DNA of 64,000 nt from Atrichornis clamosus (taxonomy: Eukaryota > Chordata > Aves > Passeriformes > Menuridae): assembly GCA_013400975.1 (NCBI GenBank), contig WBMZ01012196.1, positions 46,784 to 110,783 of the forward strand, in the 5' to 3' direction. Position numbers and translations under genes: made by a program. Under the pieces are notes generated by a model. The model ran no database searches. It worked only from the letters and a program-made list of their open reading frames with translations, and was not told the origin of the DNA. Within the stretch, counting starts at the first letter, position 1. Each line of letters begins with the position of its first letter. Of this stretch, positions 59,001-63,978 are shown one piece after another.

Positions 59001-62000
59001 CTCCGAGTCCTCTCAGTCAGGCCTTTTCTTCGTGGCCCCCCGAAACCCCTCTCCCCCTCCCAACGCCCCCGAGAAGGACACGGTCAGCGTGACCTCCGTG
59101 GCCTCCACATCCACCGAGGATTCGGCCCCCAGCGCCATCTACGCCACCATCTCCCCGGCCCTGCACAGCTCCCGCAGGCAGATGGACGCCCAGCTCTCCC
59201 TGGTCAGCCAGCACCCCATCGGGCCCTTCCCCAGGGTCCAGTCTCCATCCAGGTTGAAGAGCCCATCCCCGGAGGGGCTTCAGAGCCCCCCGTCCCCCTC
59301 CCCTCCTCCTCCTCCGCCGCACCCCGCGCCCCCTCCCCCGGACAAGGGCAGCCCCCAGGCCGTGGGCAACCAGCATTTCATCATGGTGGAGGTGCACCAG
59401 CCCAACAGCGAGCCCGACGTCAACGAAGTGAGGCCCCTGCCCCAGGCCAGAGGTGGGTGTCACCTTAGCAGCCGGGAAAAACCCTCCCCGGGGTGTTCCT
59501 CAAGAGGGAACGGGAGAGGAGGCACGTGGCAAGGTCTCAGGTCTTGTGGCGGATCTCATGATCCAAGGGATGGAGCAGCTCTTACAGAGACTGAGAGAGC
59601 TGGGGGTGTTCACCTGCAGGAGAGAAGGATCCAGGGAGACCTCAGAGCCTCTTTTAGTGCCTAAATGGACTCCAGGAGAGCTGGAGAGGCACTTGCGACA
59701 AGGGCATCAAGGGACAGGACAAGGGGGAATGGCTTCCCACTGCCAGAAGGCAGGGATAGATGGGATATTGGGAAGGAATCCTTCCCTGTGAGGGTGGTGA
59801 AGTCCTGGCACAGGGTGCCCAGAGGAGCTGTGGCTGCCCCATCCCTGGAAGTGTCCAAGGCCAGGTTGGACGGGGCTTGGAGCACCCTGGGATAGTGGAA
59901 GGTGTCCTTGACATGACGGGGGAGTGAGAATGAGATGAGCTTTAAGATCCCTTCCCACCCAGGCCATTCTGTGATCTCAAGGACAGGAAAAAAGAAATAA
60001 TTCTGGGATTTTCCCATTACCTCTGTATTTTTTGGGGAAAAAAGTCTAATTGTGCCCACACTCAGCTCGGGAATCACGTTTATCCCAGGAAAAGAAGTGG
60101 AGGTGAGGAAGCAGCGTGCGGGGCCCCTTGGAGATGAAGAGGGAAGGGGGATCCAGGGGTCTGTCGGAGATGGGAGAGTGAAGGGGTGTCCAGGGGGTCC
60201 CTCGGAGGTGGAGACGGAAGAAGGATCTCCCGGGGGTCCCTCGGAAATGGAGAGGGAAGGGGATCCAGAGGGGTCCAGGGGGATCCCAGAGCGATCCCAG
60301 AGCGTCCCCGGCCCAGCAGCGCTGCGGGGCCGACACGGGTGGCAATGTCGCCCTCCTGTGGCACCGTGCCGGCACTGCAGCCGCGCCGCTCCCCGCAGGT
60401 CGCTGTGGGTGAGGGGCTGCGGCCCCGGACCCGGCACCGAGCGGGGTCCACAGTGCGACCCCAACCCCGCCGAGCGCCAGAGCCGCTGTCCCGGACCCCC
60501 AGCCCTCTCTGCAGGCGCTGCTGTACCGCTGTTCCTGACGTTTCCAGTCTGCATTTGGAGTCTTCATCCCCGAAGCTCCTACATGGCAGCACCTCTTTGC
60601 TTGGCATTGTCCCTGTCTCCTCCCAGACCCTGTTGTGGAGCACGGGCTGGATAAACTGGCCTCTAGCAGGACCCCTGAATTCATCACTCTCTCCCTCCAC
60701 CCATCCCAGTCTGGGGTCTGGGTTGAGGCCACTTGTCCCTTGATGCTCCCTGTGCACAGCTCTGCTCCTCCGGCAGGAGTCTGTGGTGAGGTGGGGCTTG
60801 ATCTCTTCTCTCAGATAACAAGCGACAGGAGAAGAGGAAATGGCCTCAAGTTGTGCCAGAGGGGGTTCAGGTTGGATATTAGGGAAAATTTCTTCACTGA
60901 GAAGGTGCTAAGGGCAGTGATGGAGTCACCATCCCTGGAGGGATTTAAAAGCCATGCAGATGTGGCACTTGGAGACATGGTTTAGTGGTGGTGGCCTTGG
61001 CAGTGCTGAGCTAGTGGTTGGACTCGATGATCATTGACGGCTTTTCCAACGCAAACTGTTCCGTGATTCTGAAGGAGTCTGCCTGGGATTCTTGCTCTGA
61101 AGGCCAGGTGTGCATCCCAGGGAAGCTGCCCAGCCCTGGGAGGGGGGAGCTGCCCTCGCTCCGCGGCCCCTGGGCGCTCGGCCAGCCCTGGCACTGCCCG
61201 CCCGCTAACGCCGCGTCTCTCCCCAGCCTCCACGCTCTCCCAGCTGTCGGACAGCGGGCAGACCCTCAGCGAGGACAGCGGGGTGGACATCGGGGAGGTG
61301 GAGACGAGCGGCAAGGACAAGAGCCGGCAGCCAGGCCCTGGGAAAAGCCGCAGCCTCAAGGAGGCCACGAGGAGCGAGGGGGCGGCAGAAGGGGCCTCCA
61401 AGCCGGTGAGGGGGGGCCTGGGGTGCTGCTCTTTGTGGGAGGGGGCACCCGGGGCTGTTCCCCACTGCCTTGGCCATCCCATCCCACTCCCTCTGCCTGC
61501 AGGCAGCAACAACTCGTCCGTGCTTTGTTGGGATATTTATCCTCTTTAATGAGCCGAGTCAGCTCTCTGGAGGGCTGAGTTGTGGGGAGAGGAGTCAGAA
61601 ATGGCTGAGAGGGGCATTGTAGGGCTGATTCACTCCATCCTGGGTAAATCCCATCCCTCCCACCTCCAGCAAGCAGGTGCCTGAGGCATTAGAGAGTTCG
61701 TGGCTCTACAGGGACATCTGCAGGGCACACTGACCCATGAGTGAAGCGAAGCTGGCAGCAGGTATCAGACGTAAATTGGAGGCTTTCTGGTGGTGGTGAG
61801 GCTGAGGCGCAAAGGCAGGCAGGCAGAGAGCTGCTCTGCTGCTCCAAAGCCCTTCCAGACCTGCCCAGGGTTGGGACCTTGGATGTCAGGAGCTGGAGAG
61901 CACCTGCAGGCTGTGCCTGTCCCTCGGGTGGCCGCCGGAGCATCCCTGTCACGGATGTCCCTGCCTGCTGAGGGGCCCCGGCCGAGGGAGCACGGCAGGC

Positions 62001-63044
62001 ACAGGGTGTCCATGCTCCCTCATCGTCACTGGCATCTCTCCCTGCAGCCAGGGCTCCTGGAGCCCACGTCGTGTCTGATCCGAGTGTCCAAGAGCGCTCC
62101 CACCCTGGGCATCGCCATCGAGGGCGGAGCGAACACGCGGCAGCCGCTGCCCCGCATCGTCACCATCCAGGTAGGGCGGGCTGGGAGTGGGAAGAACTCG
62201 GTGCACATCCCTTCCCTCTCCACCCTGGGCAGGCTGGGGAAAGCCCTTGAGCTGTGCCCAGAGCGCACAGAGGGGTTTGGAGGTGTGTCCCCCCTCTACA
62301 GCCCTGCACCTCCCCAGGCACCAATCCGCTGTGGGAGTCCCACGTGCATCCCTGTCCCATGGATGATCCCATACCATAACACACCTCCTGGGAGCCAAGT
62401 ATTTGCTCCAGACATCTCAGAGGGGATCAGGCCAGCCCTGAAAACTTGGCTGGTGTCTCCAGATGTCTGGAAACTCCCAGACAGAGGATTGGGGAGGGGG
62501 AATGGCATATGGGAGCCAGGGGACTGAGCCCTCAGGAGCTGTCTCCCTGTTTGCTGTTTACTTGGGGCAAAATTCAAGTTATTTACAGCAAAAAAACCCA
62601 GAGCTGATTGTGCCTTGGTTATTCTTGGCCATCCCAGCTGGCGTCATGCTCCAGCAGCAAGCAGGAGGGAAGCCAAATTCATCCCCTCTCTCCAAAAAAT
62701 GAAATATTTCACATCCATCATGTTCGCCCTGAACCAGCATCTGCCATCTCAGGATGAAGATGATGGATGTGAAATATTTCCCCTTTTTTTTTTTCCCCAA
62801 AACCACCTGGGTTGAGCCGGGGGGGGTGGGAACAGGAGCTGACCACCTCTCTCTCCTGCAGCGGGGGGGCTCGGCACACAACTGCGGGAAGCTGAAGGTG
62901 GGACACGTTATCCTGGAAGTGAACGGCACGGGGCTCCGTGGGAAAGAGCACCGGGAAGCCGCCCGCATCATCGCTGAGGCCTTTAAGCTGAAGGAAAAGG
63001 ACTACATCGATTTCTTGGTCACAGAATTCAACGTCGCCCTTTAG
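13435..63044 (+). CDS. WHRN: WHRN, whirlin, complete 13-exon coding region
   Basis: Scaffold protein of stereocilia tips and ankle links and of the photoreceptor periciliary membrane (USH2 complex with USH2A, ADGRV1, PDZD7; also MYO15A and EPS8). Joined exons: 13435-14034, 29630-29845, 39872-39997, 49234-49436, 49764-49800, 51365-51577, 52110-52316, 54199-54231, 58424-58495, 58867-59452, 61227-61405, 62048-62170, 62862-63044. All introns are GT-AG, phases agree, and no stop occurs before TAG. The product is 925 residues: HHD1 about 32-108, PDZ1 about 131-215 (loop GLGF at 145-148), PDZ2 273-351 (loop SLGL at 282-285), HHD2 about 412-500, proline-rich region about 580-745, PDZ3 about 834-915 (loop TLGI at 843-846). 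Identity rests on near-collinear agreement with human whirlin as I remember it (907 residues). The extra length is mostly exon 8 and a longer proline-rich region. Exon junctions are predicted, not tested by RNA. Confidence 0.97.
16196..16336 (+). mobile_element. tRNA-Ile-like SINE with CR1-type tail
   Basis: The head resembles tRNA-Ile: an A-box-like TCAGCTCACTTGG (16204-16216), an anticodon-arm stretch GGTGCTCATAACACC (16226-16240) that parallels the GTGCTAATAAC arm of tRNA-Ile(AAU), and a B-box-like GGATTTGATCCC (16249-16260). A CR1-X-like end follows, TGATCCTTGTGGGTGCCTTC then CAACTCAGAGGATTCTGTGA. A tRNA-Ile/CR1 composite SINE (TguSINE1) is known in zebra finch; I assign this copy to that type from memory. 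B-box changes and a missing 3' acceptor arm exclude a working tRNA gene. Confidence 0.7.
18357..18602. repeat. 29-bp minisatellite in intron 1
   Basis: About eight units built on GGGATCTCATCCCCAGCCTG plus GGATGGAGG. Basic units are 29 bp; two are 39 bp through a 10-bp CTCATTCC-type insertion. Three adjacent units share the GATCGAATCC variant, showing recent local amplification. Degenerate units reach back to about 18243. Both strands are open here, which produces spurious frames. Confidence 0.95.
21513..21648 (-). mobile_element. CR1 LINE 3' fragment, internally deleted
   Basis: Conserved blocks GCAGGGACACCTTCCACTAT and GGGGCAGCCACAGCCTCTCT are present. Small internal deletions remove part of the terminal consensus. 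Confidence 0.85.
22291..22332. repeat. 14-bp tandem repeat, 3 copies
   Basis: Three units of TGCCCATTATCC plus two variable bases. Confidence 0.93.
23495..24015 (+). mobile_element. CR1 LINE, about 520 bp
   Basis: A different subfamily from most copies here: GGAACATGTCCAGGGAAGGG, GCCAGGAGGGGGCAGCC, TTGGAAGGAGCTGCCCAGGG and a TTTTCCAGCCTAAATGATTC end. It is the same subfamily as the minus-strand copy at 27349-27870. Confidence 0.9.
24560..24900 (-). mobile_element. Endogenous retrovirus LTR remnant
   Basis: The reverse complement resembles an LTR family I know from songbird genomes: a pyrimidine- and G-rich end with GGGCACCTGG, a TTATCTTGACCCACAAGCC block, and AATAAATG near 24773. It is degraded, no internal viral gene is recognised nearby, and the far boundary is unclear (sequence to about 25400 may belong). 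A comparison with an avian repeat library would settle the family. Confidence 0.5.
25806..25948 (+). mobile_element. CR1 LINE 3' fragment
   Basis: It runs from TGTCCAAGGCCGGGTTGGAC to the terminal AAGGTCCCTTCCAACCCAAC, with a degraded tail near 25945. Confidence 0.88.
27349..27870 (-). mobile_element. CR1 LINE, about 520 bp
   Basis: The reverse complement matches the subfamily of 23495-24015 over nearly its whole length (AATCACAGAATTAGGTTGGA at the 3' end; GGGACTCCACCACCTCCCTG internally). Its opposite orientation in the same intron makes the two copies a potential duplex. Confidence 0.9.
29118..29246 (+). mobile_element. CR1 LINE internal fragment lacking its 3' end
   Basis: It carries the GAGAAGGCTCTGGAGACACC and GGGACTTTGGACAAGGATCC blocks, then stops abruptly into unrelated sequence, so the 3' half was lost by deletion. 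It lies 0.4 kb upstream of exon 2. Confidence 0.8.
29630..29845 (+). CDS. WHRN: WHRN coding exon 2 (end of PDZ1)
   Basis: 216 nt, phase 0 to phase 0, residues 201-272. It completes PDZ1 ([12 protein letters not shown]) and continues with the highly conserved [20 protein letters not shown] linker. It is bounded by a CTTCCAG acceptor and an AAG|GTGAGC donor. The open frame extends upstream into intron 1 and downstream into intron 2, but only this block resembles whirlin. Confidence 0.96.
30165..30580 (+). mobile_element. CR1 LINE, about 415-bp 3' portion
   Basis: It carries the full set of conserved blocks from the GAGACTGACATCCTTGTCCA region to the end CAAGGTCTCTTCCAGCCCAA and TTCTGTGTT. It starts about 320 bp after exon 2. 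Confidence 0.92.
31729..31766. repeat. 19-bp tandem repeat, 2 copies
   Basis: Two exact copies of GCCCTGGGAAGATGTGCCA, followed by a partial third. Confidence 0.93.
31922..32385 (-). mobile_element. CR1 LINE, about 460-bp 3' portion
   Basis: The reverse complement reads through the full 3' region. The 5'-most part includes the GAGGGGGCCACCAAGTTCAT block. It lies 1.3 kb from, and inverted to, the copy at 30165-30580. Confidence 0.92.
35067..35300 (-). mobile_element. CR1 LINE 3' fragment, divergent
   Basis: The terminal GGTTGGAAGGGACCTTTAAA is clear, and TCCAACCTGGCCTTGAACG follows near 35190. A short direct duplication of TGCATCAGGTT occurs at 35147-35172. The distal boundary is uncertain. 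Confidence 0.78.
36268..36597 (+). mobile_element. CR1 LINE 3' portion
   Basis: It runs from AAAGGGGCTCCAAGAGAGCT to a well preserved end with TTCCGTGATTCTGTGATG. One of the cleaner copies. Confidence 0.92.
37390..37676. repeat. 30-bp minisatellite in intron 2
   Basis: About nine and a half units of 30 bp based on CCTGATGCTCCCGTGGTTGT plus CCCTCTGGCC. The unit length is a multiple of three, so all six frames tend to stay open and yield repetitive 100-300-codon frames that are not genes. Confidence 0.95.
39872..39997 (+). CDS. WHRN: WHRN coding exon 3 (start of PDZ2)
   Basis: 126 nt, phase 0 to phase 0, residues 273-314. It encodes the first half of PDZ2: [18 protein letters not shown], with SLGL as the carboxylate-binding loop, then [17 protein letters not shown]. 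The acceptor is CTCTGCAG and the donor AAG|GTGAGA. The exon is isolated between the 10.0 kb intron 2 and the 9.2 kb intron 3. Confidence 0.96.
40341..40712 (-). mobile_element. CR1 LINE, about 370 bp, distinct subfamily
   Basis: AGAATCACAGGATAGCTGAG at its 3' end (reverse strand), then AGGAATTTCTTCCTCATGCT and the CTTCTCTTCTCCAGACTAAG block. The spacing differs from the common copies, indicating another subfamily. Confidence 0.85.
41632..41694 (+). mobile_element. CR1 LINE 3' terminal stub
   Basis: Only the last about 60 bp remain: GACTCAGTGATCTTAAAAGT then CCAACCTAAATGATTCTGTG. Confidence 0.8.
43270..43502 (+). mobile_element. CR1 LINE 3' portion
   Basis: AGATTGGATGTAAGGCAGAA, then the usual blocks with an internal deletion before ACCCAGAGAAGCTGTGGCTG, ending in duplicated ATCTGTGATT tail units. 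Confidence 0.9.
44388..44905 (-). mobile_element. CR1 LINE, about 500 bp
   Basis: Same subfamily as 27349-27870 (CTCCTGTCAGGGACTTGTGC shared exactly). It continues into the CR1 block containing ATTTGGTGTCATCTGCAGAC. Confidence 0.88.
46992..47046 (+). mobile_element. CR1 LINE 3' terminal stub
   Basis: A degraded end, CTTGAGGTGCCTTTCAACAC then AAACCGTTCTGTGATTTTGT. Confidence 0.65.
47108..47170 (+). mobile_element. CR1 LINE 3' terminal stub
   Basis: GGACTCAATGATCTGAAAGG then TAATTCCATGATTCTATCAT. It is a second stub 60 bp after the previous one, possibly a nested insertion. Confidence 0.75.
47630..48000 (-). mobile_element. CR1 LINE, about 370 bp, lacking the extreme 3' end
   Basis: The reverse complement has all blocks from CCTTGGGCAGGGACACCTTC to the GGAGCCTTCTCCTCTCCAGG region. 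The terminal tail repeat is missing. Confidence 0.9.
49234..49436 (+). CDS. WHRN: WHRN coding exon 4 (end of PDZ2)
   Basis: 203 nt, residues 315-381 plus two bases of Gly 382. It completes PDZ2 ([20 protein letters not shown] to about residue 351) and the conserved [13 protein letters not shown] segment. The donor is GG|GTACAT, leaving phase 2, which exon 5 repairs. The following intron 4 (49437-49763, 327 bp) holds no other feature. Confidence 0.95.
49764..49800 (+). CDS. WHRN: WHRN coding exon 5 (37-nt linker microexon)
   Basis: 37 nt with a TCGCAG acceptor and an AGG|GTAAGA donor. It restores phase 0 and adds [12 protein letters not shown] after the split glycine. Human whirlin has a different 12-residue segment here (FLGDLTTEGINK), so length and phase match while sequence diverges. 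Without this exon, exon 4 would join exon 6 out of frame, which is the main reason to accept it. The 1.56 kb intron 5 that follows contains a CR1 copy and a 21-bp tandem repeat. Confidence 0.88.
50757..51050 (-). mobile_element. CR1 LINE, about 290 bp, in intron 5
   Basis: It starts with a triplicated AGAGAATC tail (50757-50780), then GATTTGGAAGGGACCCACCA and the related subfamily body. It ends about 310 bp before exon 6. Confidence 0.85.
51180..51240. repeat. 21-bp tandem repeat near exon 6
   Basis: Two full units and one partial unit of GTGGGCTGGCACACAGGCAC plus A, 124 nt upstream of the exon 6 acceptor. Confidence 0.92.
51365..51577 (+). CDS. WHRN: WHRN coding exon 6 (first part of HHD2)
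   Basis: 213 nt, residues 395-465. It encodes [14 protein letters not shown] and then the first part of HHD2, including [20 protein letters not shown] and [15 protein letters not shown]. The acceptor CCCCTGCAG follows a good pyrimidine tract; the donor is AAG|GTGAGG. The next intron (51578-52109, 532 bp) contains a minus-strand CR1 fragment. Confidence 0.96.
51742..51934 (-). mobile_element. CR1 LINE 3' fragment in intron 6
   Basis: AGTTGGAAGGGAGCTTAAAA and CCATGGGCAGGGACACCTCC on the + strand mark the 3' end of a minus-strand copy. It fills over a third of this short intron. Confidence 0.88.
52110..52316 (+). CDS. WHRN: WHRN coding exon 7 (end of HHD2)
   Basis: 207 nt, residues 466-534. 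It finishes HHD2 ([20 protein letters not shown], then [14 protein letters not shown]) and ends in the Ser/Thr-rich [10 protein letters not shown] to TTVSSAR segment. The acceptor is GGCGCAG and the donor CGG|GTAGGT. HHD2 mediates partner binding and dimer contacts in the family. Confidence 0.95.
52317..54198 (+). other. WHRN: WHRN intron 7 (1,882 bp)
   Basis: No CR1 is visible. It has an AT-rich block at 52610-52740 (possible LTR or other insertion), then GC-rich unique sequence. The open frame running through 53143-54417 spans exon 8 but shows no similarity to a protein outside the 33-nt exon. Confidence 0.75.
54199..54231 (+). CDS. WHRN: WHRN coding exon 8 (33-nt in-frame microexon)
   Basis: 33 nt in frame, encoding [11 protein letters not shown] between SSAR and NTSELEG. 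The acceptor is GTCCCCAG and the donor GAG|GTAGGG. The reference human protein lacks these 11 residues. From memory, rodent whirlin carries the same insertion, which would explain 918 versus 907 residues. It is therefore probably a cassette microexon, with skipping leaving the frame intact. The encoded segment is a short amphipathic helix-like patch of Leu, Ile, Trp and acidic residues. Confidence 0.85.
54566..54985 (-). mobile_element. CR1 LINE, about 420 bp
   Basis: GGTTTGGGTTGAAGGGACGT then GATGGGGCAGCCACAGCTTC, continuing to TCTCCAGGCTGAACAACCCC. More AT-rich and diverged in its middle than the others, so probably older. Confidence 0.88.
57012..57196 (+). mobile_element. CR1 LINE 3' fragment
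   Basis: It runs from CCCAGAGAAGCTGGGGCCGC to AAGGTCCCTTCCCACCCAAA and TTCCGTGATTCT. Confidence 0.9.
58424..58495 (+). CDS. WHRN: WHRN coding exon 9 (linker)
   Basis: 72 nt, phase 0 to phase 0, residues 546-569: [20 protein letters not shown] then DVSL. It corresponds to human NTLDLEETGEAVQGNINALPDVSV. The acceptor is CCTCTCAG and the donor CTG|GTAAGG. It is a poorly conserved acidic linker between HHD2 and the proline-rich region. Intron 9 (58496-58866, 371 bp) shows nothing notable. Confidence 0.93.
58867..59452 (+). CDS. WHRN: WHRN coding exon 10 (proline-rich region)
   Basis: 586 nt, residues 570-764 plus the first base of codon 765. It has proline runs at residues 583-588 and two runs near residues 715-730, many Ser-Pro pairs, and conserved blocks [17 protein letters not shown] and [20 protein letters not shown]. 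The acceptor is TTTGGCAG. The donor is GAG|GTGGGT, leaving phase 1. The block is longer and more proline-rich than human. In mammals the short C-terminal whirlin isoform contains this region plus PDZ3. Confidence 0.95.
59560..59980 (+). mobile_element. CR1 LINE, about 420 bp, in intron 10
   Basis: Starts near the GAGACTGAGAGAGCTGGGGG block and carries the conserved set through GATGAGCTTTAAGATCCCTT and TTCTGTGATCTC. It begins only about 110 bp after exon 10. Confidence 0.92.
60120..60280. repeat. 38-bp degenerate tandem repeat in intron 10
   Basis: About four units of roughly 38 bp sharing GGGGGTCCCTCGGA and GGAGA(C/G)GGAA. It abuts the CpG-rich patch that follows. Confidence 0.8.
60793..61076 (+). 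mobile_element. CR1 LINE with complete 3' end, in intron 10
   Basis: TCAGGTTGGATATTAGGGAA, GGAGACATGGTTTAGTGGTG and GTTGGACTCGATGATCATTG mark the subfamily with the GGTTTAGTGGTGG signature. It ends 150 bp before exon 11. Confidence 0.9.
61227..61405 (+). CDS. WHRN: WHRN coding exon 11 (Ser-rich, before PDZ3)
   Basis: 179 nt, entering in phase 1 and leaving in phase 0, residues 765-824. The conserved [20 protein letters not shown] is followed by a basic, Ser-rich stretch ([20 protein letters not shown]) ending at KP. The acceptor is CTCCCCAG and the donor CCG|GTGAGG. The 642 bp intron 11 shows no recognised element. Confidence 0.95.
62048..62170 (+). CDS. WHRN: WHRN coding exon 12 (start of PDZ3)
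   Basis: 123 nt, phase 0, residues 825-865: [18 protein letters not shown] followed by [27 protein letters not shown] is the carboxylate-binding loop of PDZ3. The donor CAG|GTAGGG begins a sequence that recurs in the 3' UTR (see findings). Confidence 0.96.
62171..62861 (+). other. WHRN: WHRN intron 12 (691 bp)
   Basis: The last intron. Its first 43 nt are echoed in the 3' UTR, and it contains the hairpin at 62701-62780 directly followed by a C/T tract (62781-62796). No CR1 is visible. Confidence 0.85.
62701..62780. repeat. 80-nt inverted repeat (hairpin) in intron 12
   Basis: Positions 62701-62721 are perfectly complementary to 62760-62780 (21 bp). Pairing continues in register: 62723-62726 with 62755-62758 (including one G-U), then 62728-62732 with 62749-62753. 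Only 62722/62759 and 62727/62754 are mismatched. The loop is 16 nt (62733-62748). Flanking A4 (62694-62697) and T4 (62784-62787) could add a few pairs. It could be a palindromic transposon remnant, a microRNA-like precursor or a splicing-related structure. Confidence 0.9.
62862..63044 (+). CDS. WHRN: WHRN coding exon 13 (end of PDZ3, stop)
   Basis: 183 nt including TAG at 63042-63044, residues 866-925. [20 protein letters not shown] through [15 protein letters not shown] closes PDZ3. The C-terminus [14 protein letters not shown] differs from human at one position (NVML). The acceptor is CTCCTGCAG, 81 nt downstream of the intron 12 hairpin. Confidence 0.96.
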   Translation, partial: RGGSAHNCGKLKVGHVILEVNGTGLRGKEHREAARIIAEAFKLKEKDYIDFLVTEFNVAL

Positions 63045-63612
63045 GAACGGGGTTTTTCGGGAGCGTGGTTTGGTCGACGGGAAGCACTCGGATGGGGATG
63101 AAGGACGGCGCCGAGGTGTGACAGCAGCGTCCCGCCACGCACAGCCCTCGCCCGCTGCGCCACCCCGCACGCGCAGACACCCCCAGCTTGTCCCCAAATG
63201 TCCCCTCGCCCACTGCAGACTCGCTGCCTGGGTAGGGCAGGCTGAGAATGGGCAGAAATCAGTGCACATCCCTTAAAGTCTCCATCCCTGTCCTCTCTGG
63301 GGTAGGGAACACCCTCTCCCCCTCGGCCAGGCTGGGAGCGGGGCAGGTGGATGGCACAGTCCGGGTGTCCCTGCTGTCATTTGAGTGCCACACACAGAGC
63401 AAGGTGGGCCCGTGGCTCAGGTTGGAGGGGTTTTTGGGGGGTCGCTGCTCCCTTGGGTGCTTGTCCCCAAGGTGCCCAGGTGGGTGGCACCGGCCACGGG
63501 TGGGGATGCAGAGAGAGCAACCGGAGGCCTTGTAAATCGCTGGCAATGTCGTCGTATTTATATATACAGAGCTTGTGCTTTTAATTTTTCAATAAATCTA
63601 TCAGGGTAGAAA
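63045..63612 (+). other. WHRN: WHRN 3' UTR
   Basis: About 570 nt from the stop codon to just past a canonical poly(A) signal, followed by a G/T-rich element (from about 63620), so cleavage near 63610 is expected. At 63232-63274 it carries a 43-nt segment about 86 percent identical to the first 43 nt of intron 12. The cleavage site is inferred. Confidence 0.8.
63591..63596 (+). promoter_or_regulatory. WHRN: Poly(A) signal of WHRN
   Basis: Canonical AATAAA in an AT-rich context, 547 nt after the stop codon, followed about 25-40 nt later by a G/T-rich stretch of the kind CstF binds. No other good hexamer lies between the stop and this site. Confidence 0.85.
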
Positions 63613-63709
63613 AAGCCTGCACTTGGGGGGTGCTTCGGGGTTGGGATGAGGGGATAGGAATGGGACAGGAGTGCCTATGGAGTTTCCCAGGGCTGGCAGG
63701 GCAGGTGGG

Positions 63710-63870
63710 AGTGTGGTGGTGGTGGTGGTGAGCTGGGAGGGGATGCTGGGTCCCATCCTCATCCCCACCCTCTCCCTGTCCCATCCACACCCCCATTGCA
63801 TCGCATCCACTCCTCATCCCTATTCCACCCGCATTCCCTATCCATCTGCATCCCATCCTCATCCCCACTA
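63710..63870. repeat. GTG microsatellite and degenerate CATCC-rich sequence
   Basis: A (GTG)n run at about 63713-63730, then C/A/T-rich sequence with many CATCC and CATCCTC units to about 63870. Confidence 0.8.
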
Positions 63871-63978
63871 GGAATTCCTGGGGATAGGAAGCGGCAGGGG
63901 TACCTACAGTGTCCGCCAGTACTTGCAGGGAAGGTGGGAGTGGCGGTGGTCATGCGCTGGGAGGGAGTGCTCTGTCAG

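Larger units (their letters stand above)
59453..61226 (+). other. WHRN: WHRN intron 10 (1,774 bp)
   Basis: It is almost entirely accounted for by a plus-strand CR1 (59560-59980), a 38-bp degenerate tandem repeat (60120-60280), a CpG-rich patch (60270-60560) and a second plus-strand CR1 with a complete 3' end (60793-61076). Confidence 0.8.

Noticed and set aside
59661..60554. 297-codon minus-strand frame
   Set aside because: It combines CR1 antisense, the 38-bp tandem repeat and the CpG-rich patch. No domain is recognisable. It remains worth checking only as an untranslated antisense RNA.
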